Assembly: GCF_003254395.2 (NCBI RefSeq)
Contig: NC_037646.1
Coordinates: 2,108,001 to 2,172,000 of the forward strand
DNA length: 64,000 nucleotides
Reading direction: 5' to 3'
From: Apis mellifera
Lineage: Eukaryota; Arthropoda; Insecta; Hymenoptera; Apidae
A model generated the notes under the pieces. The model searched no databases, was not told where the DNA came from, and saw only the letters and a program-made list of their open reading frames with translations. Both the position numbers and the translations under genes were made by a program. The first letter of the stretch is position 1; each line of letters begins with the position of its first letter. Below are positions 35,351 through 46,960 of this stretch, piece after piece.

Positions 35351-36829
35351 TGTCATTATGTTTATTTATAATCGTTAAAATTGATATTTTATAATTTTTG
35401 ATGACGATCAGTTGTATTATATCAATATCTACTTTTCTATGGATTCTTTGAATCCATAGAAATCCATAGGATATAAAAATAAATTATAAAACACTCTCAT
35501 TGAAATTGCAATGATCGAACAATAGGTTTATATTGCTATCATTTATAGGATGCATCATACAAGTTTCATTCAGTAATTTTTATCGTGTGAAAGAGTTTTT
35601 CTATCATTTGTTGCCGTCGTTTTGTTAAGATGAAACGTGACAATTCGATTTGAAGTTTTTATCTGAACTTCGTACTTCGATTTGAAAAAAAATAAAAATA
35701 GAAATGCATGAAAATATAAACAACGAAAACAGATTTTCTTTCTTTCTCGCTTTTTGGATGAATTTATTTAAGGAATTATTTTATTTAAAAAAAGATAAAA
35801 TTATTCGTTTCAATATTTTAAATAAATCGAATGTTATAAATGAATAATTATTCCTTGATTTCTGCTTCAAAATCATAAACATCTTCTGATATTAATAAAA
35901 CTTTGATATTTGATGAAGATTATATTTAAACTTGACATATTTTATTTTAGTATACTATTTAGTATACTATTTCTAGGTATGCTTTAGACTTTTCTTATCG
36001 TATAATATTCAAGGTGTGCAATATTTACACATTATTATACAATATTATTATACGTTTTATATGAAATTTTTTAAAGTTATTTCTTTATTTATAGCTGTAG
36101 TAAAATTTTATACGTTAAAAAATAAAAGAGGTTCCTTATTTCCATCCTCTTTTCTGTATATAATATTTGAAAAAAGCTATTTTTATTAGGTCGTTTCGCA
36201 TAAAATTGCCGATTCCTGAACGAAACGTGGAATAAAATTGGACACCAGCAGAATATTTGGAATATGACTGGATATCTTTTCGTTGCATATCCGCGTATCG
36301 TATTATTATTGGGTATTAATGTGAATACATAAATGTTGCATATTAAAATATCGTAGAATATATACACAATGATAATTTGCAATGTACAATGATAATTACG
36401 CAATTCTAAAATTTTTCAAACGTTTGAGGTTCGTTTGGATTTCTTCATCTTCTTAAAATAATCTAAAATTTTTCAAAATTTAATTTAGAGATGTGAAAGT
36501 AGAGAGTTTAATCTTTAAATTGAGCCTATAAAAATTATTGTATAATTATTTTTCATAAAATTACAACAATTCAAAGATTGACAACATTATGATATGTACA
36601 TTGTGATAACTATATTAATATTTTAATATTATAATATTTGACATCAAAAGCTATTGTAAATAATAATTAAATAATTAATAATTATACCTACATAATAACT
36701 CATAATTAATAATAACAATAAGCTCAAAATATAAAATAATCCATCTTCGAAGAAAAATCTTCAAAGTGTTTTAAAAATTCCTTTATCTAAAAGTCTCCTT
36801 CTTTGAATAATGGAGATTCTATTCTACTT
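35351..36829. other. A+T-rich stretch with a 12-bp-arm hairpin
   Basis: A perfect hairpin lies at 35434-35462. The 12-bp unit AGTATACTATTT is repeated twice at 35949-35972. A 20-bp direct repeat of ACAATGATAATT type lies near 36366-36400. Slightly more complex patches at 35500-35760 and 36150-36320; the 104-codon - frame at 36089-36403 has no motif. Confidence 0.65.
35434..35462. repeat. Perfect hairpin, 12-bp arms, 5-nt loop
   Basis: TTTCTATGGATT (35434-35445), CTTTG, AATCCATAGAAA (35451-35462). A direct copy of AATCCATAG follows at 35462-35470. Confidence 0.85.
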
Positions 36830-37463
36830 AATAACATTTTTAAACAAAATTTCTTTCCTCTTCAATTCTAATCAAAAGATCATCGTCATTCACATTTTCA
36901 TTCTTCTCGAAAAATGCACATGTTAAAGTTTGCCATAAACAAGTGTGTAAATTATCGCTAGATATGTCCGCCTTGTGTAAATCTTCCCTCGTGTACACGC
37001 CAAAACATTTATCTGTCGGTGGCACGAAAAACCTTTAATCTGATAGATTAAAGTTTCTTCGGTAGCGAAGGAAGCGCGAAGTCACGCGGAAAGCAAGCCG
37101 CGAGTGAACGAAGCGACGGAGGAGAGAGGAATTAGGGGGGAGGATGAGAGGGGGATCGTATGGCGACGTTGCAAAAATATCACTGGCGACTCTCAGCCAC
37201 ACTCTCCTTCCTCGATACTATCGATTTCACCCCTGCACGCTCGTACGTTTTACATATCCCCGCGTGAACGTCGTGTTTTTCTCCCCCTTGAGAGAATTAT
37301 TTCTTTTGCTTCGAGTGGTAACGCCATCGGTTTAAAATCATGGCGCAAAAAAGTTGACTCGAGAAATTCGAAATTTACATCCATGTCCTTCGGAGTTTTC
37401 TCCTCGATCTTTCTCGTTCTATTCTGTTCTAGATTTTTTCTTTTTTTCTTTTCTTTTCTTATC

Positions 37464-37498
<35 letters not shown>

Positions 37499-37790
37499 GT
37501 TTGTATTTTCTAACCATCGATAGAATCGCACGATTATTTCGTGTTTTTTAACGAATCAAACAATTTTATCGATATTACGCTCGTTTTTATGTGCATCTCG
37601 TATCTGTCGGCAATACAGGTAACTTCGATCTTTTTTCTCTCGGTTTATTTGTATTTTAATTGATAAAATTATACGTTTGGAGAGGGATTACAACGAGTTG
37701 CGAGCCATTAACGAGTTGCAAATGGAATTAAATAATTTAATCCATAACGTTATAAACGGATTAATAAAAGTTCCTCGATGATGTAGTGTA
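36830..37790. promoter_or_regulatory. Large GC-richer island ending in a (TTTTC)n tract
   Basis: CpG-rich and purine-rich sequence (37060-37160), then complex sequence and a pyrimidine microsatellite (37431-37498). The 139-codon + frame at 37104-37523 ends in repeat-encoded Phe/Ser and is treated as chance. Several other frames are open in the same span. Confidence 0.4.
37431..37498. repeat. (TTTTC)n / poly-T microsatellite
   Basis: About nine imperfect TTTTC units followed by a T-run. Confidence 0.9.
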
Positions 37791-39192
37791 ATTTGCTATA
37801 ATCATCATTGGGAACATCTTATTTTGTATATTATGTTAATGTATATGAAATATTAATTAGATGGGATTGATAGAAAGATTTATATTATATTGCAATATAA
37901 ATATATATTTTTAAGATGTGAACAATTTTTAAAATAAACTATTAAATATCTCAATTTATTCAATTTATAGATATATAATTCTTTTGTTATAGAATACAAA
38001 ACAAAATTTTTTTTTATTTTGTTTAATTTTTTTAAATTATTTGGAAATATATACATGCAAAGTTTCAGAATAAGACATTGGAATTGAAAAAGATATAAGT
38101 CAGGTGAAGTATAAACACATAATTTATTACATGCTTATATATAGATAGATAGAAACGTTATCAATGTGTATGAAGTACAAAAAAAAAAATTTTAGTTAGT
38201 ATAATTAATATTATCTAAAATACTATAAGTTCTCATTATTTAATTTATTTATCTCATTTTAAAATTTTATGCATATCATTTTTTCATTAAATATCATAAT
38301 TCATGAAAACAAAACAAAAAGAAAAAATTAAATTTTAAAGGATTTTGAAGGAAAAATTATCCTATTTACCACCTGTCTTATGCAGAAGCGTAAAGAGTAA
38401 GGATAGCAACAAGTTTCTCTTTTAATGCGCAATATATTTTCTTGAATCATTTTACAAATAATTTTACAACATTTACCCTCATTTTGAATAGAATTTTTAT
38501 ATTTATATTTGATTCATTTTTTATATTTCAAAGTTTTTCAATTGGATTTCAATTTTATGATTGTAACAACTATTTTATACTTTGAAATTTATGAATTGTA
38601 TTTACATTCAAGATATTTATTTGCTATGCTTAGAATCATTATTTTATTTATACTATATTTTTTTCAATTATATTTTGTATATTTCTGTATATTTTTTTAA
38701 AATGAAAATATATGTCACTAGTACGAAATAATACAACAATAAGAAAAATTGCAACTTTTAGTTAGTTGCTATTAATTTTAAAAATAATTTATTTAATTCA
38801 TTCAATATAAATATATTATTAAAAATACTAAAAAAAGTATTATAATTATAAAAATATGTCTATTTTTTTATTTAATAATTTACAAAATTTTCATTTATAA
38901 AATTATAAATATTTATTATATTATTAATAATTTAATGATATTCATTTATATATAATTATAAAATAATTAAATATTCTTAAATTTAGTTTCGTTTTAAATT
39001 ACATTAATAATTATAATTTAAATCGATTTTTATGCAATTTTTTTTATCTCTGAAAAATAACATTCGCCATTATGTCATTAGTCTTCTAGACCGGTGATAT
39101 ATTCTATCCTGAATCATTTTAATCTTTCACTATGTAAAATCATGTAAAACAGATAAATCGCGTTTCCTTTTTTTTTTTTATTCCATAGTCTA
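37791..39192. other. A+T-rich stretch, no gene seen
   Basis: Simple A+T sequence; a minor complex patch near 38340-38420. The T-run at 39171-39180 directly precedes the hAT-like element. Confidence 0.7.
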
Positions 39193-39994
39193 CAGTGTTT
39201 CCCAACCGGTGTATCACGACAATGTATTGCGATATAGTATCAAATATAGTATCAAATATATCTGTATTACAAAAATTTTGATAAAATTCTAATTTACAAA
39301 ATATAAAAATTGAATATTAATAATACATGTGATACATATTTATAAATAATATTGTGAAATACGATTCACAAATTTATCAATGCAACAATTAATTACGAAA
39401 ATAAAAAATAATATTAATTGCAGAATATTATTTGAATCATATATTAGCTAGAAAAAAATATTAATTTCTTAATATTAACATTATAAATAAAAGAAAAATA
39501 TTATAAGGAAAAAAATAAAAAATTTGCTCTCTAATTGTAATTATCTTCTACTTTTATTATTCTCATTATTTTCTTGTAACGATTATATTATACTTATATG
39601 ATAAATATATAATAAATAGAACGATGACTACTGGAAAATTCGATATTAGATGTTTATATATATGTGTGTTTCTTTTTCTTCTTCATTAACTCTAAAATTA
39701 TCGTTTCATTTGTAAATAATTTTAAAAAATTAAATCCAAGGAACAATAACATGTGTAGAAAAAATTTATTCAGAATAATAATCTTGACAATATATTTTAA
39801 AGTCATTGAAATCGATGGTATCATTTTTGTTCCAAAAATGTTATCCCACCAATAAAATTATATTGACTGTCGAACTATTAAACATAAATATTCAAATTTA
39901 TCGTATCTTCAATACTAATCGAATATCCAACAGAGAGAAACAACATTCTTTCCAAACGGTTAAAATGTTGTCTCTGAAAAATTGAGAAACACTG
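39193..39994. mobile_element. hAT-like non-autonomous DNA element
   Basis: The left end CAGTGTTTCCCAACCGGTG (39193) is followed by TATCACGACAATGTATTGCG, the pattern seen in Charlie/ZBED-type hAT ends. The right end TTGAGAAACACTG (39982-39994) is the inverted partner, 12 of 13 bases matching. An 8-bp stem ACAACATT/AATGTTGT (39940-39947, 39964-39971) lies inside the right end. No clear 8-bp target duplication remains (atagtcta left, acttaaaa right). The 802-bp interior is A+T-rich with no transposase. Confidence 0.6.
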
Positions 39995-40314
39995 ACTTAA
40001 AATCACCGATAACATTTAGGCGCATCCTCAACGGGATACGGCTAATCGAGAGGACGAAATCGGTAGGAATAACGTTTAAAACGTTCGAAGGAGATATGCG
40101 CCATCGAGATGGAAATCCGAAACATTTTTGCGTGGCCATCTCGAATCCCTTTTTAACGAGATGCAAAGCTGCGAGACGCTTTAAACATTCTCCTCGAAAA
40201 TAACAATAATTCGAGATCCACATCTGGTCATTTTGCATACTCGAATAATCGAATACCGGTTTTTGCTCGCCTCCTCCCATCCGCTACGAGGGGGCGCACC
40301 GGTTGGCAACTTAC

Positions 40315-40431
40315 CAGAAATTTATTTGCTTGCCGGCCATCTTCCAGTCCAAAGTACATCGATTCCACTTTCGACGAGAAACCTTGGAGATTTACGTTGG
40401 CCAATTCGTAGCCGCTTTTGATGTTCCCCAT
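40315..40431 (-). CDS. Candidate first coding exon, unknown protein
   Basis: On the minus strand an ATG at 40431-40429 in strong context (A at -3, G at +4) opens 39 codons. They end exactly at CTG before GTAAGTTG, a near-ideal splice donor (intron from 40314). The peptide starts MGNIKSGYEL, which fits the N-myristoylation pattern MGxxxS, and continues with mixed, non-repetitive residues including SSKVESMYFGLEDGR. TATATA at 40525-40530 lies about 95 nt upstream of the ATG. I do not recognise the protein, and no second exon can be identified at lower coordinates. GC-rich islands here are open in many frames, so the call rests mainly on the donor, start context and TATA box agreeing. Chance or a non-coding first exon remain possible. 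Confidence 0.3.
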
Positions 40432-40473
40432 TATTGATCGACGTTTCGAGTTTCGCGCATCGGGGACGGAGGA

Positions 40474-40485
40474 GGGGGGGGGGGG
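40474..40485. repeat. G12 homopolymer
   Basis: Twelve consecutive G, unusual in this A+T-rich window; on the minus strand it lies just 5' of the candidate exon. Confidence 0.95.
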
Positions 40486-40792
40486 TAGTGTGGAGAAGCG
40501 TAATTGGTGATTTCATAACTTTCGTATATAGCCGGTCGAACGGGGTAATGCGATTACGCGCCTTAACGCGAGCGTTAGAAGTTCGAGTCCAGGTACGTTT
40601 ATCCAGATAAAATGCAAATTTTCTGTGTGCAGATATGTGCGTATTTCGAAATTAATTATTCGTGACAAGGGAAACGGGCAGGGATGGCATCACCTTTTCC
40701 AAGGGTAATGTTACTCGCTCGTTATGAACCAACGTTATCGGATCAAAGTCAAGATTGGAGGATCGTTCTTCCAACGAAGTTGTCCAAAAATA

Positions 40793-41125
40793 GAGAATCG
40801 TAGTTGCGGAATTATCGATAGTTGTAGGATGGTGAATCTTCATGGTGAAAATGAGAATCGTGAATGCGAGATTATCGATAATTGTCGGATGATGAATCTT
40901 TATATGAAAAATATTGGAGAGAGAGTTTGTATGAGTTATAAATGTAAGATGATATATTATAATAAAAGTTTTAGATTGGAGTTATAGTTTAAAAGAATTG
41001 TTTAAAAATGGGGAATCGTGATTGAATAATTATCGATAATTATAGAATGATGAATTGTTAAAAAAATGAAAGATCGTGAATTGTCGATAATTGTGAGATG
41101 AATCTTTTCAATGAAATTAGATTGA
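40793..41125. repeat. 60-bp minisatellite with TATCGATA in three of four copies
   Basis: Units start AGAATCGT at 40793 and 40853 (exact 60-bp period) and recur as GGAATCGT near 41012 and AAGATCGT near 41070, after a 100-bp gap. Each carries TATCGATA (40813-40820, 40873-40880, 41031-41038) or TGTCGATA (41082-41089), then GRATGRTGAATCTT-type sequence. In the first two units the + frame stays open as a 20-residue repeat, part of an 87-codon frame (40724-40987). This follows from the 60-bp period and is not taken as proof of a gene. Confidence 0.7.
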
Positions 41126-42289
41126 AAAGAGAATTGCAGTTAATCATGGAAAATTTCATATGTCAATTCAATCAAAATTAACAATAATTTTGTTTCATAT
41201 AAAATATTGTGTAATATTTGATTTCAAATATTTAAGTATGAACAATAATAATATTTATAAGAAATATATTTATCTTTGATCGATTCAAAAAAAATCGAAG
41301 TCAAAATAAACGCAAAAATTACTACAAAATATCGATTATAATTTATTTATAAAGTTACAAGTAATTTAAATTTAGATTAAGAAATATGGAAATATATTTC
41401 GTTATAATTACTTATAATGAATATATCTCAATTGACATTTATAAAAATTTAACGAAAATTTTTTGTCAATATTTTGAAAACTAAAATTAAGATTTTAATA
41501 ATTACGATAAAATTTACATTACTGTGAATAAGATCTCTATTTTATCCATAGGAGAAAAAAAAGTCATTTCGGCACGCTCGGAAGATTGTACTTTCATTAG
41601 CAGTTAAATATTTTCTCCAACAAAAAAATCTCATTTTCTTACTTCAAGATTTACTTAAGACCTCTGATAGCATTTTTTTTATCTTTTGATTTTTTATTAA
41701 TTCAAGAAAAATTATCTTTAATATTCCATTTTATTTTATTTTCCTTAAATTTTGCATATATAATATTATTTTGTATCATAATTTATTTGAATTATCGATT
41801 TATAATATATTAAAATATATAATATTATTCCAATTACAATTATTGTGTAATTATTTAAACTTTCTCTAAATTTTTTTTAATGGAATATCATCTTTCAAGA
41901 AGATCTTTCAAGCGAAATTATATTTAAAAATTGACGAAATAATTAAAATTTCAAGAAATTGATTTCCTCAGAAAGATTTTCTGTCGACGAAAAAATACTC
42001 TATAATCCATTATTCATTACATAGACATCAATTTTAATTTTATTATCATATTTATATTTATGTTCTATATATAATTGTATAATTTTTCAAAATTACAAAT
42101 TTTAAATAAATATTTAATTCTCTCTATAACTAATACACGAAAAAAAACCTAACCTATTCATCATATTGTATCCAATTAGACAAAAATTAATATTAATTAC
42201 TGTAAAAGCTCTTTTTATTAATTATAAAAAACAAATAACCTCATATTTTGATTTTCGATCATTTTAATAAAGAGCGAGTTTTTTATCTG
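41126..42289. other. A+T-rich stretch, no gene seen
   Basis: Simple A+T sequence with no array, element or convincing frame. Confidence 0.75.
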
Positions 42290-42690
42290 ATCCTGATCGA
42301 CAATACATACAGACAAAAGTATTAGAATCCTCATCATCGATATGCTCATGCCACGTGCATTGACATTTGTAAATGTTCGACGGTAATTACGCACTTGCAC
42401 GAATTTATACGAATTCTAATTAAAATTTCATTTCAACGTAGCGAAGTGTAATAACCGCGGATCCGTATCGCCGTGGCATTTTTTAAGCTGATGGCGGCTG
42501 GTGGCGCAGCTGCCGGCGAAAACTAATTAAGCTCTCGTTTAACTACAAACACGAGTCGCGCTTTAAGCGATCGCTACCACATCCCATCCCTTTTGCCCGG
42601 TAATTTCTCAAATTATCGAACGATGTGCCCAGATTCTTGGCAGATTCGGTTTAATAAACCGTTCCTTCAACAATATTTCTTGTACACGAT
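42290..42690. promoter_or_regulatory. GC-richer island with GATGGCGG and GCAGCTGC words
   Basis: The core 42440-42600 is CpG-rich and holds GATGGCGG (PHO/YY1-type GCCAT on the other strand), CTGGTGGCGCAGC (loosely CTCF-like), GCAGCTGC (E-box) and ACTAATTAAGC (homeodomain type) within 60 bp. No reading frame of interest. Confidence 0.4.
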
Positions 42691-43253
42691 TGAATGTAAA
42701 ATAAGTGTTGTAAAATATTATTTTTTATGCGTGAATTTTAATCAATCTTTAAAATTCAAGCTATTCAGATTAATCAATTTTACATTCGATAAAAAGTTAG
42801 AAACGATTTTATTTTTACTTCGTCGTCAAATGTGAAAAGAATACGTAGACTTTTATTTAGAAAAAAATATTCTAAAATGTATGTATTCGTATTGCATATA
42901 ATTTCTTGGCATTAATCAAGTATTTTATGTACGAGAATTATCATATATGATAATGAAGCAACATTTACACTGTAGGGAGGCTTTCTTAGAATAGTCTTAA
43001 TGGTAACGAGTCTGAAATTATAATTTCCAGTTCAGCTTCAGTTACCAATATTGATATCCTTTTATTGTGTTTAATAGACGTGAAAATATTTTAAAATTGA
43101 TTTTCATTTGAATTATAATTCATAGTGAACAAAATTAATCAGGAACATAATAGACCATTTTTCTTTGTTCCCTTTGTTTAAAGTTATAGTTAAATGCATA
43201 AGAAATTATTCTATATATGAAAATAGAAAAAATATATAAATAAATTATTTAAG

Positions 43254-43273
43254 TTCGAAAATTAATTTTCGAA
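43254..43273. repeat. 20-bp perfect palindrome
   Basis: TTCGAAAATTAATTTTCGAA is its own reverse complement, with no spacer. Confidence 0.9.
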
Positions 43274-43346
43274 AAAAATCAAATTTGAAAATTTTTTTCA
43301 CATATGGAACAATATTCTATTCATACTCAATCCTATCAAATATTTC

Positions 43347-43416
43347 ACTTGTACTCGAAAAACGTTCAAATTTGATTCATTCGAAAACGAAGCCTCAAAC
43401 GAAAAAATTTTATTCT
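43347..43416 (+). repeat. Dispersed repeat copy (pair with 5336-5406)
   Basis: Shares TTCACTTGT, GAAAAACGTT, AAATTTGATTCATTCGAAAA and CGAAG, TCAAAC in order with the 5336 copy. Confidence 0.4.
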
Positions 43417-43419
43417 TTT

Positions 43420-44060
43420 TTTTTTTTTTTCGACTCATCGTTCCATGCCGAATCACCCCCTCGGTCAGTTATCCACGGTTCACAGCACACTCCGTGCATT
43501 TTACCGGATAAAATCGAAAATTTGGACACGGAACTGAATTAAACCGTCAAAAGTAATTCCACAGTGGAACCTTGCTTAAAGTGTCAAAACACAAACAATC
43601 GCTTTTCAATGGAGCGGCTGCCTCTTAATAAGATTAACGTTTCCACATTAGCAGTAACAGTGCAGGGGTGGAAAAGTGTATAAGAGGGGTTCCTGGATGC
43701 TTTTGTCGAAGCTTTTTGACAGCGATAAATAATCGGATCAGGGATTTTCTGAGTCATTCCGACCGCTCGCATCACGAGGGCAATCACAAGGTTATGGCCT
43801 GCGTATTTCCTCCATTTTTATTTTTTTATTTTTTTTTCCCCCATCGAACAGGAAAATATAACGGGGAATCGTTGCATATATTTGCCTCACGTGTCAAGAC
43901 ATTTCTATAACTTTTGACAGCCGACCGAAATGTTTTCCATCGTGTTTGTTCGAAACGGTTGTTTGCTTTGCTTTTTAAATTGCAATGTAAATGCGCGCAA
44001 AGCTATGTTTCAGCATACTTTGAATTTCACGGTGGCGAAATGATTTTCGCAAGCACTGGA
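43420..44060. promoter_or_regulatory. GC-richer island
   Basis: Complex sequence flanked by poly-T (43414-43430). CAGTGGAACCTTGC at 43563 resembles DNA-transposon ends, but no partner is visible. Frames of 67-85 codons on both strands lack motifs. Confidence 0.35.
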
Positions 44061-46529
44061 CATGGCTAAATTTATTTATATATTTATTTATTTGCCTTTT
44101 ACTAATGTCTTTAAATATATTATAAGTTTCGATTCAATCTGTATATTTTCTGTACTTTTTCATATGTTTCATTTTCGTGAAAGTGAGGATTTTTTTTTAA
44201 TTATGATAGTTTAATAGAATTGAATTGATGGAAAATAACGATTCTTTGAGTAAAGAAGAAAATCAGTTTACTATATAACGAGTCACAAAATAATAATTGG
44301 AATATATGTAAAAAAAAAAAAAAGAAAATGTCAGTTAAAGATTTACAAAAATATATTTTTGATAATTTTTTTTTTATAATAATATTGTTTTCTAAGTTAA
44401 ACAATATAAAAGAATAATAATATTTATAAATAAAAATGATTCGCAAATTATTGTGTTTTTTTTATATTTACATATATATTTACATAGGATTGAACGTTAT
44501 TGAAACACGTAATATTTTATTCAAATATTTGTTCAAATTTTTTTATTACTTTCTATTTATTAAATTGCTTTATTTTAAAAGGTATTATTTACTAATAATA
44601 TATTTTAAAGATCAATTATTCTTAAAATTTTATTTTATTCGATAGTTGTATATTTCTTATTTAATATTGTTATGAAAATAAAGATATTTTATCGAAGGTG
44701 AATAATTTTTCTACATGGAATTTTTATTCAAAGTTATTTTTAGGAAAAATTTCCTAAAGATTTCTAGGGGACTCTAGATTTCTTTTTCATTCTTATTCTT
44801 CTATACTAAAATAATAAATATTTTTCATTATTGTTATTTATTATTTAATTTTGTTTAATTTTGTTATGTAATTTTATTTAATTTTGATAAATATTATAGA
44901 TTTATTATTATGTTAAATATAGTTAAGTATAATATTAAATATTTATATTATTTTTTATTAATATCTTACTATGATTATTATTAAATTTATTGATCTTATT
45001 CTGACGAATATTTATTTTAAATACTTATTTTAGAAAGAAATTTCAATTAGGTCTGATTTAATTTGATTTTTAACTATAGACAAAAGTAGAATATATTTTG
45101 TCAATATAATATCATTCTCATAAAATGAATTTATTATATATAAACAATAACATATTAACCATTTGAAATTGTTTATTTTACTGAATCATAGCGGATTATG
45201 CTTTCCTACTAATATATATTATTAATGAAACATATTTGTATTATTATTGTTTCGTATTATTATTTTGTTTTATTATTTTGTATCAAAATGTAAATTAGTT
45301 ACATTTTAAAAAGTTAAAGATAAAAATTAAAAAACATTTTTCAACAATAATAAATATTAGTTTATGAAATGAAAAGACAAAAATGAAATGTTTCAAACTG
45401 AAATTACACTCCAATAATTCAAGATGAAATAACATTTTTATTTAACTTTATTTTTTTGCAATTTTTTTATACAAACTTTTTCACTGTTAAATATACCATA
45501 TTTATAATTTTAATTATATTATAAAAAAATTTATGTAACTTGATCTATCCAATCTTTAATAATAATAATCTTTAATTTTAATTTTTAAACGCGTTATTTA
45601 TTTTAATAAATTAATTTATCGATATTTCATTTTTAATTAATAATTACATTTTATAGCATTATAAATTAAATTTATGCAAATGCCGAAATAATTGTAAACG
45701 ACAGAATTTCTTATTCTACAACTGATATGTTTGTATGTGGTAATAATGTTATCTTGTATGCCATCTTTTTGGTTATAATCCTGTGAGCAAACTCTGGCGG
45801 GTATAAGGGCTTGAGAAGAAATATTAACGAAATAAACTGAATTAAGTATTGTAAACATGACACTATTTGTCGCCACAATCTGATTATACGAAATTAAGCA
45901 TCACGGTTCTCATTCGAATGCCGTGCCACATTATTGTGAAATACTTTTCTTGATCTTTATTCTTTGTTCAATCTTTATGCTATCTTTATTCATACACGAA
46001 GATAATAATATTTCTATTAATTTGATTTATTTTAATCTATTAACGAAAAACGTTATGTATTTTATCAATCTATATACATTTTATTATATATAAATATAAT
46101 TTATATAAAAACTAATTTTTAATTGTTAATCTTGATTAAATTATTTAATATCATTTATTATTATTAAATATTAAATGAAATTTCGAATTGAATTAAAGAT
46201 TAATTTAAGATTAATTTCATATACTTAAAAAAAATATCAATGGTTTAATACAATCTTTTAAAATATTTTCTGAATTTTGTCTATGTTTCGCTTTCAAAAA
46301 TGATACAGTGATTTATAATACAGTATATAAATAATTATATTTTCGAACGATATTGCAAATACAATCTTGAAATTTTATCATGGACTTATGGAATAGACTA
46401 ATATACTTAGATGAAAAAAAGATTTACGGATAAAAAGAAAGAAATATTTAGAAATTCATAACGATATTAAAAAAGAAAAGAAAAGAAAAAAATAAACGAA
46501 TTTTTGACCTATTAATAGATCAATAAGCT
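44061..46529. other. A+T-rich stretch with weak island at 45700-45930
   Basis: Mostly simple sequence. The 45700-45930 patch is somewhat more complex and bears a 79-codon - frame (45637-45876) with no motif. Confidence 0.65.
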
Positions 46530-46960
46530 TATATGCAAAGTCAATAAATGTTCTTGTGACTTATGGAAGGGAGTGTACACTGTACAACGTGTCGATTAAT
46601 CGAGACGATTGTACGTCGCATTTCGGTTTTATCGTGCTCGAGATACATTCGCACTGTGGTGGACCGCGGTCGATATTTGTAAGGGATTGCTCTGTATTTC
46701 ATGGACAATGGTCATGTGGCAGGGGTGAATTAGACGGTCACGTCGTTATCGGTGCGTTTCTCCAGCACTTTGTGCGTTCAGTACGTGTATCAGAATTGTA
46801 CCGGGATTAGAAGACTTTGAAAGAGATATTACAATACAAACCAGAGACACACTATTCGGATAATCTACTAAAAAATTTTTGGTAGAGAAATGAATGTAGC
46901 AGGGAATAATGAAAAAAGAGAAAAATATGTTGATCATATACAGATGGACGTATATCGATT
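46530..46960 (+). other. GC-richer island with 84-codon frame
   Basis: A + frame 46556-46810 (84 codons) has ordinary amino-acid composition, several Cys and no repeat-driven runs; it includes SHFGFIVLEIHSHCGG. TTTGTAAGGG near 46676 could be a donor and GGAAGGGAG near 46564 an acceptor, which would give an exon of about 110 bp. I recognise no domain. It may be a regulatory island rather than coding. Confidence 0.2.

Larger units (their letters stand above)
39995..40900. promoter_or_regulatory. GC-richer island holding a minus-strand exon model
   Basis: Complex CpG-rich sequence. It contains the candidate exon at 40315-40431, a TATA-like word (40525-40530), a 12-base G run (40474-40485) and adjacent small palindromes GTAATGCGATTAC (40545-40557) and TAACGCGAGCGTTA (40564-40577). 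Long overlapping frames on both strands warn that openness alone is weak evidence. Confidence 0.45.
42691..43419. other. A+T-rich stretch with nested and perfect palindromes
   Basis: Nested palindromes at 43001-43047, a 20-bp perfect palindrome at 43254-43273, and a dispersed repeat copy at 43347-43416. Confidence 0.65.

Noticed and set aside
37104..37523. 139-codon + strand frame
   Set aside because: The C-terminal third is encoded by the (TTTTC)n tract and the rest has no motif.
40580..40590. tRNA box-B-like GTTCGAGTCC as a real tRNA gene
   Set aside because: The flanking T-stem bases do not pair, and no acceptor stem or anticodon arm of normal geometry can be drawn.
43563..43576. CAGTGGAACCTTGC as a DNA-transposon end
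   Set aside because: No inverted partner or target duplication found nearby.
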